From Hymenobacter ruricola (GTDB lineage: Bacteria > Bacteroidota > Bacteroidia > Cytophagales > Hymenobacteraceae), in NCBI RefSeq assembly GCF_015694525.1, contig NZ_JADQDM010000002.1:372001-436000 (forward strand): 64,000 nt of DNA, read 5' to 3'. The translations under genes and the position numbers were made by a program. Every line of letters starts with the position of its first letter. Position 1 is the stretch's first letter. Shown one piece after another: positions 25,746-33,773 of this stretch. The notes under the pieces are model-generated. The model was given only the letters and a program-made list of their open reading frames with translations, was not told the DNA's origin and searched no databases.

Positions 25746-26528
25746 CTACTCGCGGGCGTAAAACGGCTCCGTGCTCAGCACGTAGGCCGAAAACTCATCG
25801 GTATCGGGTATCACCTGCTGCACGATGTACTGATTGCCCAACTCCTTCTGGAAAGTGCTGGCCACGTAGGCCACCTCCTGCGCAATGCCCTTGAACTCGC
25901 CTTCCAGCTGCAGGCCAATGATGAAGTGCGCGGGTTCCTCGCCCGACGCCAGCAAATACGTCAGGTAGCCGGCCTGCACCCGGGGGTGGCTGCTGAGCAG
26001 CAGCCGGATAGCCTCCACGGGAGCCGTGGGGTATTCGGCCGGCTGCCCAATCAGCACTTCGCGTTGCTCGGTGGGCGGCGATTGTTTGAACGCCCCAAAA
26101 TCATCCCCGGCCAGGAGCCGCTGACAGATGGCCGCCGGCAGGTTGATGCTGGCCTCCGAGAAAGGGTTCAGACACAGGTCGCGCTGCTGCAAGGCGGCCA
26201 GCAAGTCGCGCCCTTTCACGCTGATGTGCTGATAATCAACCAGCGCCGGGTTGTCGTGCAGCCGGGCCAGCGACGTGAACAACGGCACATACCCGTCAGA
26301 GAGCTGCAGGGGCGTGAAGCCAACGTAATCGGCCTGCGTCTCGTCGCGCGCGGGCTCGTCTTCGACCAGCACGAGCAGCGGCGACAGCAGCAGGCGCCGC
26401 AAAAACTCGGGACGGTAGGCTGGGTTTTGCCCGGCCTGCGCCATCAGGTCGTCGAGGTCGGCGGCCGGGTCGAACTCGTTCGGGCCGGGCACCAGCTTGC
26501 TTTCATCAAAAATGTCCTGGCTGTCCAT
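25746..26528 (-). CDS. SseB family protein (enhanced serine sensitivity)
   Basis: The 260-residue protein carries SseB N-terminal features (VPLFTSLARLHDN, GRDLLAALQQRDLCLNPFSEASINLP) and a C-terminal SseB domain (VEAIRLLLSSHPRVQAGYLTYL, ASGEEPAHFIIGLQLEGEF). SseB was named for serine hypersensitivity in E. coli and has no known catalytic activity. It is leftward, upstream of the exported hydrolase gene and 46 bp downstream of the HIT-fusion gene, so they may share a transcript. Confidence 0.8.
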   Translation of the reverse strand: MDSQDIFDESKLVPGPNEFDPAADLDDLMAQAGQNPAYRPEFLRRLLLSPLLVLVEDEPARDETQADYVGFTPLQLSDGYVPLFTSLARLHDNPALVDYQHISVKGRDLLAALQQRDLCLNPFSEASINLPAAICQRLLAGDDFGAFKQSPPTEQREVLIGQPAEYPTAPVEAIRLLLSSHPRVQAGYLTYLLASGEEPAHFIIGLQLEGEFKGIAQEVAYVASTFQKELGNQYIVQQVIPDTDEFSAYVLSTEPFYARE

Positions 26529-26574
26529 GGTAACGTGGGTGGGTCAAGAATGGCGTTGAAGTAGTCCGTCACCC

Positions 26575-27402
26575 TCAGGTTTCCGTCAGCACGGTTTTGA
26601 AGCCGGCCAGCAGGCCGTCTGCCGTGCGGCCCAGGGCGTAAGCGTCGATTTTTGGCCCCGTGCCCACCCGGTACACCTGCGTGCCGTCGAGCTCCTGCTT
26701 CAGATACATTTGCAGGGCCTTGTAGCGGTTGGCGAGGTTCACGTCGTCCAGCACGCCGTCGTCGGCGGTGTGGTTGCGCAGGAACTGGGTGAGCTCCAGG
26801 GTTTCCACTTTGGCGTCGGCCGGCTCGCCCAGCAGCTTGAGCAGCGCGGCATCGGATAAATCGCCGCCTGGCGCGGCAAAGGCCACGGCTTCGAGCGGCG
26901 CGTCCGACTCGCTCACGAAGTGCAGGCCCGCCACCAGCTTCTGCAGCTCCGGCGGCACCGCCGCGCCCGGCGAACCAGCGGCCGGGGCCTCGCTCAGGCC
27001 GCTGCCGCCATCCACTTTGGCCGCAATGGCGGTGGCCAACTCCTGCATCCGCGCCTCGGGCACTTTAATTTTAGGGCTGGTGAAGTTGATGTCGCCCACC
27101 TTGTTGAGCGGCACGAGGTGAATGTGGGCGTGCGGCACTTCCAGCCCAATCACGGCCACGCCCACGCGCTTGCACGGCACGGCGGCGCGCAGGCCCTTGG
27201 CCACGCGCTGCGCAAACACGTGCAGCGAAGCCAGCTCCTCGGCCGGCAAGTCGAAAATGTAGTCGATTTCGCGCTTGGGAATCACCAGCACGTGGCCTTC
27301 CACCAGCGGCGTAATGTCGAGAAAAGCCAGGTGGCGGCCGTCTTCGGCCACTTTATAGGCCGGCAGCTCGCCGGCAACGATGCGCGAAAAAATGGAAGGC
27401 AT
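26575..27402 (-). CDS. HIT nucleotide hydrolase fused to a NuiA-like nuclease-inhibitor domain
   Basis: Residues 1-115 are a HIT domain: FSRIVAGELPAYKVAED start, GHVLVIPKREID, and the catalytic triad motif H91-A-H93-I-H95 (HAHIHLVPL). Such proteins hydrolyse nucleotide-phosphoramidates or dinucleotides. After an Ala/Gly linker (about 130-148), residues 150-275 resemble Anabaena NuiA, the inhibitor of the sugar-non-specific nuclease NucA: LHFVSESDAPLE, an RYKALQMYLKQEL helix and the ending QVYRVGTGPKIDAYALG...LAGFKTVLTET. The total length is more than twice that of a plain HIT protein. The match to NuiA is from memory of that family. A NUC1-type nuclease is encoded at 20005. Confidence 0.85.
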   Translation of the reverse strand: MPSIFSRIVAGELPAYKVAEDGRHLAFLDITPLVEGHVLVIPKREIDYIFDLPAEELASLHVFAQRVAKGLRAAVPCKRVGVAVIGLEVPHAHIHLVPLNKVGDINFTSPKIKVPEARMQELATAIAAKVDGGSGLSEAPAAGSPGAAVPPELQKLVAGLHFVSESDAPLEAVAFAAPGGDLSDAALLKLLGEPADAKVETLELTQFLRNHTADDGVLDDVNLANRYKALQMYLKQELDGTQVYRVGTGPKIDAYALGRTADGLLAGFKTVLTET

Positions 27403-27410
27403 GTTTTTTT

Positions 27411-27557
27411 AGCTGTTAGCTGATGGCTGTTAGCTATTAGCTTTTTGCTAACGCTTAAGCCCGCAATTGTTCCCGGCAAGATACCGCAAACAATGACAAA
27501 AGGCCACCGCACAATGCGGTGGCCTTTCATGAAAAAGCTAACAGCTCAATAAAAGCT
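27411..27557. repeat. Inverted 7-bp repeat arrays flanking the greA terminator
   Basis: Left array (27411-27452): AGCTGTT, AGCTGAT, GGCTGTT, AGCTATT, AGCTTTT, TGCTAAC. The right array is in opposite orientation (27533-27557): AGCTTTT, AGCTGTT, a 4-bp break, AGCTTTT. The greA stop codon (27556-27558) overlaps the last unit. The same design recurs at 32163, 33757 and 39673. Confidence 0.8.
27498..27527 (-). terminator. Terminator hairpin after greA
   Basis: AAAAGGCCACCGCA (27498-27511) pairs with TGCGGTGGCCTTT (27515-27527). The A-run at the leftward 3' side becomes a T-run in the greA transcript. It lies inside the heptamer element. Confidence 0.88.
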
Positions 27558-28032
27558 AGCGGCTGATTTCCAGAATCTGAAACTGCAGCTTGCCGGCGGG
27601 CACGGTGATTTCGGCCGTGTCGCCGGCCGATTTGCCCAGCAGGCCTTTGCCGATGGGCGACTTCACCGAGATTTTGCCGGCGGCCAGGTTGGCTTCTTCC
27701 TCGGCCACCAGGGTGTAGTCGAGCACCATGTTGTTTTTCAGGTTCTTGAGCTTCACCTTGCTCATGATGAGCACCTTGCTGAAGTCCATGTTCGTCTCGT
27801 CGATGACGCGGGCGTTGCCGATGACTTCTTCGAGCTTGGAAATTTTCAGCTCCAGCAGGCCCTGGGCGTCCTTGGCGGCGTCGTATTCGGCGTTCTCGCT
27901 CAGGTCGCCTTTGTCGCGGGCTTCGCGCAGGTCTTCGGCGGCCTTGGCCCGGCCCCGGATTTTGAGGTCCTGGAGCTCGTCCTTCAGTTTTTGCAGGCCT
28001 TCGGGGGTGTAATAATTGATGGTGCTGGCCAT
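27556..28032 (-). CDS. greA: Transcription elongation factor GreA
   Basis: The 158-residue protein rescues backtracked RNA polymerase by stimulating transcript cleavage. The N-terminal coiled coil (about 8-78) has YYTPEGLQKLKDELQDL and the acidic tip region GDLSENAEYDAAKDAQ. The C-terminal FKBP-like domain has ISVKSPIGKGLLGKSAGDTAEI. The length is standard. Its stop codon lies in a heptamer repeat unit, followed by a terminator. Confidence 0.97.
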   Translation of the reverse strand: MASTINYYTPEGLQKLKDELQDLKIRGRAKAAEDLREARDKGDLSENAEYDAAKDAQGLLELKISKLEEVIGNARVIDETNMDFSKVLIMSKVKLKNLKNNMVLDYTLVAEEEANLAAGKISVKSPIGKGLLGKSAGDTAEITVPAGKLQFQILEISR

Positions 28033-28063
28033 GGGAGTAGCGGCTTAACGGGTTGGCTAAAAA

Positions 28064-28106
28064 GCAAGGAGAACGGCTGGCACTGCCAACCGTTCTCCCT
28101 TCTTAG
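28064..28106 (-). terminator. Terminator of the 2-hydroxyacid dehydrogenase gene
   Basis: GGAGAACGGCTGGCA pairs with TGCCAACCGTTCTCC (one mismatch), and an A-run (TAAAAAGC) on its left becomes a T-run in leftward transcripts. It separates the dehydrogenase gene from greA. Confidence 0.8.
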
Positions 28107-28133
28107 GTTCCCGGCAAAGATAAGCAAAACCAA

Positions 28134-29099
28134 TCAGCTCCCCGCAGTCCGGTCTTTATCGCCGGCCCGAAATGCCCGAATCTTCTCCACCAGCACTTCG
28201 TTGATGCGGGCGTAGCTCTGGTGCGTCCAGCCGCCCACGTGCGGCGTAAGCACCACGTTGGGCGCCTGCTTCAGAAATTCAAAATGGGCCTGCTGGGCCG
28301 TGGTCAGCGCCGCCAGCTTCTCATTTTCGAGCACGTCGAGCGCCGCGCCGCGCACGCGCCCGGCTTGCAGCGCGCCTACCAGCGCCGCGTGGTCGAGCAC
28401 TTCGCCCCGGGCCGTGTTCAGCAGCCAAAACGGGCGCGCAAAGCCCGCCAGCACCGCCTCGCTCACGAAGTGGTGGTTGGCCGGGGAGTACGGAATGTGC
28501 AGGCTCAGCACGTCGGCGCGGGCCTGCAGCTCGGCCAGGCCCACCAATTCGGCATTTCCATCGGCCTCAACATTCGGGTCACTATCATGCGCCAGCACCG
28601 TGCAGCCAAAGGCCCCCAGCCGCCGCGCAAACGCCCGCCCCATGTGCCCATAGCCCAGCAGGCCGATGGTTTTGCCGCCGATTTCCTCGCCGCGGTTGGC
28701 CTCGCGGCGCCACTGGTGGTGGCGCACTTCGTGGTCGGCGCGGGCAATGTGGCGAAACAAGGTCAGCAGCAGGCCCACGGCGAACTCGCCCACGGCGTCG
28801 CGGTTGCCCTCGGGCGCGTTGAGCAGCGCCACGCCCGCCGCGGCCAGTGCCGCCTCGTCGATGTTGTCGACGCCGGCGCCGGCGCGGGCCACGTAGCGCA
28901 GGTGCGGGCCCTGGGCCAGCAGCCCGGCCGTGACGCGCAGCTTGCTGCGCACCATGAGGCCTTCGTAGGGCCGGGCGGCCAGCGCGGCAGGGATTTCGGC
29001 GGCCGTCAGGTTGGGCTGGTAATCGGCAGAAACGCCGATTTCGGCCAGCCTAGGCAGCAGCGAGGGGTGCATTTCGTCGACGATGAGGCAGAGAGGCAT
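28134..29099 (-). CDS. D-2-hydroxyacid dehydrogenase (3-phosphoglycerate dehydrogenase-like)
   Basis: The 321-residue NAD-dependent enzyme has the Rossmann motif GLLGYGHMGRAFARR (about 147-161). The catalytic residues are Arg in LNTARGEVLDH, Glu in ALDVLENEK and His in LTPHVGGWT. It lacks the regulatory ACT domain of long SerA enzymes, so it could be a short 3-phosphoglycerate dehydrogenase or another 2-hydroxyacid dehydrogenase. The ending DKDRTAGS is not conserved. It lies 14 bp after a hypothetical gene of different character. Confidence 0.88.
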   Translation of the reverse strand: MPLCLIVDEMHPSLLPRLAEIGVSADYQPNLTAAEIPAALAARPYEGLMVRSKLRVTAGLLAQGPHLRYVARAGAGVDNIDEAALAAAGVALLNAPEGNRDAVGEFAVGLLLTLFRHIARADHEVRHHQWRREANRGEEIGGKTIGLLGYGHMGRAFARRLGAFGCTVLAHDSDPNVEADGNAELVGLAELQARADVLSLHIPYSPANHHFVSEAVLAGFARPFWLLNTARGEVLDHAALVGALQAGRVRGAALDVLENEKLAALTTAQQAHFEFLKQAPNVVLTPHVGGWTHQSYARINEVLVEKIRAFRAGDKDRTAGS

Positions 29100-29113
29100 T
29101 GCTTGTGCTTAAA

Positions 29114-29752
29114 TTAACGCTCCGATAAGGTGCCAACTAACCCCAACACCGTTGATTGGCTGCCTTTGGAAATCTCGTTGGGATTAACGCTCCAAGCGCC
29201 GGCTACCGCCATCACGGTTTCTTCGTCGGGAAAATGCAATTTCAAGTCTTCGTTATTTTCCAAGGCGTAGATAGTTTCGGCGGTTAGCAAGTCGTCGGGT
29301 TCGCCGTGGGCGCGCGCCCCCGTATCCCGAATAACCTGCATTGCCTCGCCTAAATATGCGTATTCACGCACAATGGCTCCGGCCCGGGCTTTCGTCCAGC
29401 ACTGAAATTCGGTGACGCGGTGCGTGGCAAAGAACTGGGCCTCCCCCGCTACCTGGCTGATTTCGGTGAGCAGGGCCACCACCTTTGCCCACGACGCTTC
29501 CGAATCGCCAAACGGCAAGGTATTCCCAAGCACAAGGCGCCACTCCTGAATTGGCGGAGAAATAAAAATGTCTCCACTCTGGGCCGCCGCAATGCCGTAG
29601 CGCCAATTGTAAGCCAACACGTATTTCAGCCCCAAAAGCGAAGCCAAAGCTTGCGTGTCCATGTTCCGGACCGCAAACCAACTGCATTTGTATCCAATGT
29701 CAACCGGGGAATCGGGCACCGTGCGCGGGTTATCAGAAATAGCAGAATCCAT
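29114..29752 (-). CDS. Hypothetical protein, GC-poorer than its neighbours
   Basis: The 212-residue soluble protein has no signal peptide or membrane helix. Trp/Tyr-rich segments (KCSWFAVRN, LAYNWRYGIAAA, QEWRLVLG, EFQCWTKARAGAIVREYAYLGE) suggest a compact globular fold. Its codon use is visibly less GC-rich than rsmA or the dehydrogenase on either side, which hints at recent acquisition. I do not recognise the family; small orphan proteins of this kind can be immunity proteins, but nothing here proves that. Confidence 0.72.
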   Translation of the reverse strand: MDSAISDNPRTVPDSPVDIGYKCSWFAVRNMDTQALASLLGLKYVLAYNWRYGIAAAQSGDIFISPPIQEWRLVLGNTLPFGDSEASWAKVVALLTEISQVAGEAQFFATHRVTEFQCWTKARAGAIVREYAYLGEAMQVIRDTGARAHGEPDDLLTAETIYALENNEDLKLHFPDEETVMAVAGAWSVNPNEISKGSQSTVLGLVGTLSER

Positions 29753-29782
29753 TGGTTAATTGCTGAATGGCCTGAAAATTAG

Positions 29783-30619
29783 TCACTCGGCCACGTCATC
29801 GTCTTCTGCGTCGGGCAGCGGAACCGCGCCTTGCAGATGCTGCCCAATGCGTTGCGTGAGCCCCACAAACTCGGCCACACCCAGCTGCTCGGCCCGTTTC
29901 TCAAAGATGGCATCGGTGGTGGCTTCCGGCGGCAGGCCAAAGGGTTTGAGGGCGTTGCGCAGCGTCTTGCGGCGCGTTTGGAAGGCCTGCTTAACCACCC
30001 GGAAAAACAGCTTCTCGTCGCAGTCCAGCCGCTCGGTGCCGTTGCGCGTCAGGCGCACCACGGCCGATTCTACTTTGGGCGGCGGAATGAAGACGTGCGC
30101 GGGCACCGAAAACAGGTATTCGATTTTATAATAGGCTTGCAGCAGCACGCTCAGGATGCCGTACGTTTTGGAGCCGGGCGGCTCGGCCAGGCGCTCGGCC
30201 ACTTCCTTCTGAATCATGCCCACCACCTCGCGCACCTGCTGGCGGTTGTTGAGCACGGCGAAAAAAATCTGGCTGCTGATGTTGTAGGGGAAGTTGCCGA
30301 TGATGGCCAGCGGCTGCTCGGGGAATAATTCGCCCAGGTTTTGCTTCAGAAAATCGGTGGCATAAATGCGGTTTTCCAACGCCGGATAATGCGCTTTCAG
30401 GTATGCCACCGACTCGGTGTCGATTTCGACCACACTGGTTTGGTAGGCCGGGTTTTCGAGCAGATATTGAGTCAATACGCCCATGCCGGGGCCAATTTCG
30501 AGCACCTGCCGCACGCCGTCGGGCAGCTGCAGCGCCGCCACGATGCGGCGGGCAATGTTGGGGTCGGACAGAAAATGTTGGCCGAGGTGTTTTTTGGGTC
30601 TTACCACGAAAGGCGCCAC
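29783..30619 (-). CDS. rsmA: 16S rRNA (adenine1518-N6/adenine1519-N6)-dimethyltransferase
   Basis: The 278-residue KsgA/RsmA enzyme dimethylates two adenines in the 3' hairpin of 16S rRNA. Motifs are KKHLGQHFLSDPNIARRIV, VLEIGPGMGVLTQYLLE (SAM motif I), VVEIDTESVAYL and IIGNFPYNISSQIFF (catalytic NFPY). The frame begins with GTG at 30619 (or GTG at 30607); no ATG precedes the conserved PKKHLGQHF. It is divergent from the siroheme/TauE fusion gene. Confidence 0.95.
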   Translation of the reverse strand: MAPFVVRPKKHLGQHFLSDPNIARRIVAALQLPDGVRQVLEIGPGMGVLTQYLLENPAYQTSVVEIDTESVAYLKAHYPALENRIYATDFLKQNLGELFPEQPLAIIGNFPYNISSQIFFAVLNNRQQVREVVGMIQKEVAERLAEPPGSKTYGILSVLLQAYYKIEYLFSVPAHVFIPPPKVESAVVRLTRNGTERLDCDEKLFFRVVKQAFQTRRKTLRNALKPFGLPPEATTDAIFEKRAEQLGVAEFVGLTQRIGQHLQGAVPLPDAEDDDVAE

Positions 30620-30728
30620 CGCGGCTAGGGGCGCGGCAGCCCCGCAAAGGTAGCAGCGGCGCCCAGCGGGCCCGGCCCTTCCGAAAATGCCGGGGCGCGT
30701 GGCCTACATGTAAGGATTGCCGTACTTT

Positions 30729-32168
30729 ATGGCCGCTGCCGACCTTGCCCCAGCCGCTTCCCGCGTGACGCCTTCCCCAACGCCGCCCGGCGCGCCTTCG
30801 CCGCCCAATGCCCTTTTCCCGGTTTTCCTAAGGCTGGAGCACTTTCGGGTGCTGCTGGCGGGGGGCGGAACCGCGGCGCTGGACATGCTCACGGCCATTC
30901 TGCGCCACAGCCCCGGCGCTGCCGTCGCGGTGGTGGCGCCGCAGCTGTTGCCCGCATTCAGCCCAATGGCCGCCCAGCACCCAGGCGTGCAGCTCCACGC
31001 CCGCCCCTATTCCGACGACGACCTCACCGGCGCGGCGGTCGTGTTCATCGCCACCGACGACCCGGCCCTGAACCGGCGCATCAAGGCCGCGGCCGCCGCC
31101 CGCCACCTCCTCGCCACCGTGGCCGACGCGCCCGAGGAATGCGATTTTTACCTTGCCCCCGCCGCCCCGCCGGCCAATGTCGAAGCGGCCGTTTCCGGTC
31201 CCGGCGCGGGGCCCAACGTGGGCCAGCGCCTGCGCACCGCCCTGGCCGCGCCCCTCACCGTCGAGCTGGCTTACCGCCCCGCCCCCGAGTCGCCGGACAC
31301 GGCTTACTGGCGGCGCATGGCCACCGGCGCGCTGGCCACGTTCGCGCTGTTTATCCTGGTCAATATTCTGTCCTATTATTTCACCCTGGGCCAGGTCACA
31401 ACGCTGCTAAAAAGCTCCGGCACCTTCTACAAGTTTATCGCCGTCGGCTTTGTGGCGCAGCTGATTGACGGCCTGCTGGGCATGGGCTACGGCGTGGTAT
31501 CGGCCATCAGCCTCATGTCATTGGGCCTGAGTCCGGTGTCTGTCAGCGCCAGTATTCACACCGCCGAGATGTTTGCCAGCGGCGCCTCCGGCTACCAGCA
31601 CTACCGCTTCGGCAACGTGAACAAAAAGCTTTTTCGGGTGCTCCTGCTGCCCGGCGTGGCAGGTTCCGTGGGTGGGGCGCTGCTGCTTTCTTACTACGGC
31701 GAGCAGCACGCCGGCTGGATTAAATCCATTCTGGCCGTTTATCTGTTCATTCTGGGCCTGCGCATCATCAGCAAAGCCGTGCTCAGGCAGCGCGACAAAC
31801 GCCGCAAGGTGAAAAACGCCGGCTGGCTGGCCGGGGCCGGCGGCTTCCTCGATTCCTTCGGCGGCGGCGGCTGGGGTCCATTGGTAACCAGCACCTTAAT
31901 AACGAACGGCCGGACGCCCCGCTACGTCATCGGCACGGTGAGCTTGGTGGAATTCTTCGTGACCTTCGCCAGCGCCTTCACGTTTTTCGCCCTTAAAGGG
32001 TTGTCGCACTGGCAGATTGTGGCCGGGCTCATCGTGGGTGGCGTGGCCGCCGCGCCCATTGCGGCCCGGCTGGCGGGCCGCATTCCCACCCGCTGGATGT
32101 TCCTGGGCGTGGGCCTGATGGTGATTGTGTGGAGTTTATGGGCGCTACGCAAGCTGTTTTTGAGTTAA
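30729..32168 (+). CDS. Fusion: siroheme-synthase-like NAD domain plus TauE/SafE sulfite exporter
   Basis: The 479-residue protein is a clear two-part fusion. Residues about 30-165 match the Rossmann half of CysG/Met8-type precorrin-2 dehydrogenase (FPVFLRLEHFRVLLAGGGTAA, VFIATDDPALNRRI, ATVADAPEECDFYLAP). Residues about 205-479 are an 8-helix TauE/SafE permease (GFVAQLIDGLLGMGYGVVSA, GASGYQHYRFGN, DSFGGGGWGPLVTSTLI). Siroheme is the sulfite reductase cofactor, so the fusion joins sulfite reduction and sulfite export in one chain. ATG 30729 is used over a TTG at 30717. The stop codon lies in a heptamer repeat. Confidence 0.9.
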   Translation: MAAADLAPAASRVTPSPTPPGAPSPPNALFPVFLRLEHFRVLLAGGGTAALDMLTAILRHSPGAAVAVVAPQLLPAFSPMAAQHPGVQLHARPYSDDDLTGAAVVFIATDDPALNRRIKAAAAARHLLATVADAPEECDFYLAPAAPPANVEAAVSGPGAGPNVGQRLRTALAAPLTVELAYRPAPESPDTAYWRRMATGALATFALFILVNILSYYFTLGQVTTLLKSSGTFYKFIAVGFVAQLIDGLLGMGYGVVSAISLMSLGLSPVSVSASIHTAEMFASGASGYQHYRFGNVNKKLFRVLLLPGVAGSVGGALLLSYYGEQHAGWIKSILAVYLFILGLRIISKAVLRQRDKRRKVKNAGWLAGAGGFLDSFGGGGWGPLVTSTLITNGRTPRYVIGTVSLVEFFVTFASAFTFFALKGLSHWQIVAGLIVGGVAAAPIAARLAGRIPTRWMFLGVGLMVIVWSLWALRKLFLS

Positions 32169-32262
32169 AAGGTGGGGGCTGAAAGGTAGAAGAACGGTTT
32201 TGCGGCTGGCGGCAACAACCCAACCCAACCCGCCGCTAACTTTTAGCTCTCGCCTTTTAACT
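32163..32262. repeat. Inverted 7-bp repeat arrays downstream of the TauE fusion gene
   Basis: Left units (32163-32190): AGTTAAA, AGGTGGG, GGCTGAA, AGGTAGA. Right units, reverse strand (32262 back to 32235): AGTTAAA, AGGCGAG, AGCTAAA, AGTTAGC. The spacer is 44 bp. The upstream gene's stop TAA (32166-32168) is inside the first unit. Confidence 0.82.
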
Positions 32263-32312
32263 GAACCAGCGGGCTACCTTAGCGGCCGCATAACCCCAGC
32301 TTAGCCCGCCCC

Positions 32313-33773
32313 ATGTCCTTAGTATTAGCTCACGCAGCCAGCGCCCCCGAGCGCGCTTCGCAGGTATTTATTCTGTCCCACGGCTCCACCGAGTTGCCGG
32401 CCGCGGCCGCCGGCGACCTCTCCGCCGAAGCGCGGCAATACGTCTCCGCTTCCCTCGCCGACGACCAGAAACTCGTTCATCTCAACCACTTCAGCCACCA
32501 CCACTACTTCGTGGTACTGGCCCAAAAGCCCACCCCCGGCCAGGTGGCCGAGGCCCTGCGCCGCAGTGGCCACACCCTGCACGGCCAGCTCAAAGCCGAA
32601 AAAGTAGCCGAGGTGTTCATTCACAACCTCAGCGAAAACGCCGATGCCGGCCTGCTCCTGGCCGAAGGTTTGGCGATGACGGCCTACCATTTCGAAGGCT
32701 ACAAAACCGACGAAAAATCCCGCAAAGCCCCCACGCTCACCAAAGTTTCCTTGGTTGGCGAAGCTGCCTCCGAAGCCCGACTCGCTGAGCTCGAGGGGTT
32801 GCTGCAAGGCGTGTTTCTGGCCCGCGACCTCGTGAATGCACCTCTTAATAAGCTGAACGCCGTGCAGCTGGCGGAGCGCATCGCCGAAGCCGGCGACCGG
32901 GCCGGCTACACCACCGACATCCTCGACCTGCCCAAAATCGAAGCCCTGCGCATGGGCGGCCTGCTCGCCGTGAACCTCGGCTCGCCTGAGCCACCCACCT
33001 TCAGCATCCTCGAATGGAAGCCCGAAGGGGCCCGCAACGAGAAGCCCTACGTGCTGGTGGGCAAAGGCGTGGTGTTCGACACCGGCGGCCTCAGCCTCAA
33101 GCCCACGCCCAACAGCATGGACATGATGAAGTGCGACATGGCCGGCGGCGCGGCCGTGGCCGGCACGCTCTTCGCCCTGGCCAAAAACAACGTCCCGCTG
33201 CACGTCATCGGCCTCGTGCCCGCCACCGACAACCGCCCCGGCGGCCTCGCCTACGCCCCCGGCGACGTCCTCACCATGCACAGCGGCCTCACCGTTGAGG
33301 TGAAAAATACCGACGCCGAAGGCCGGCTGCTCTTGGCCGACGCCCTGAGCTTCGCCAAGAAATACGAGCCCGAGCTGGTCATCGACCTGGCCACCCTCAC
33401 CGGCGCCGCCGTGCGCGCCCTGGCCACCGAAGCTTCCGCCTCCATGGGCACCGCCGAGCCCGCCACTATGCAAAAGCTCACCGAAGCGGGTTACGCCGTG
33501 CACGAGCGGCTGGTCGAGTTTCCGCTCTGGGACGAGTACGCCGACCATATCAAGTCCGACATCGCCGACCTCAGCAACCTGGGCAAAGGCGAAGCCGGCC
33601 ACATCTCGGCCGCCAAATTCCTGGAACGCTTCATCGAAGGCTACCCCTGGATTCACCTGGACATCGCCGGCCCGGCTTATCTGACGGCCGCCGAAAGCTA
33701 CCGCGGCAAAGGCGGCACCGGCACGGGCGTGCGCCTGCTGTATGAGTTCTTTCAAATGGTGCTTGGTGCTTAG
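32313..33773 (+). CDS. pepA: Leucyl aminopeptidase (M17 family)
   Basis: The 486-residue M17 zinc aminopeptidase removes N-terminal residues from peptides in the cytosol. The metal/catalytic motifs are GKGVVFDTGGLSLKP (about 250-264) and NTDAEGR at 332-338, with NAPLNKL and DMMKCDMAGGAAV between. The final residues MVLGA and the TAG stop are encoded by the heptamer repeat TGGTGCT..., so the native C-terminus has been replaced by repeat-derived codons. A TACCTTAG sequence (32275-32282) is a possible -7 element. Confidence 0.95.
   Translation: MSLVLAHAASAPERASQVFILSHGSTELPAAAAGDLSAEARQYVSASLADDQKLVHLNHFSHHHYFVVLAQKPTPGQVAEALRRSGHTLHGQLKAEKVAEVFIHNLSENADAGLLLAEGLAMTAYHFEGYKTDEKSRKAPTLTKVSLVGEAASEARLAELEGLLQGVFLARDLVNAPLNKLNAVQLAERIAEAGDRAGYTTDILDLPKIEALRMGGLLAVNLGSPEPPTFSILEWKPEGARNEKPYVLVGKGVVFDTGGLSLKPTPNSMDMMKCDMAGGAAVAGTLFALAKNNVPLHVIGLVPATDNRPGGLAYAPGDVLTMHSGLTVEVKNTDAEGRLLLADALSFAKKYEPELVIDLATLTGAAVRALATEASASMGTAEPATMQKLTEAGYAVHERLVEFPLWDEYADHIKSDIADLSNLGKGEAGHISAAKFLERFIEGYPWIHLDIAGPAYLTAAESYRGKGGTGTGVRLLYEFFQMVLGA

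Noticed and set aside
20005..27402. A toxin-antitoxin pair formed by the nuclease and the HIT-NuiA protein
   Set aside because: The genes are 5 kb apart on opposite strands and the nuclease is exported, so a classical TA operon is not supported; only a functional link is proposed.
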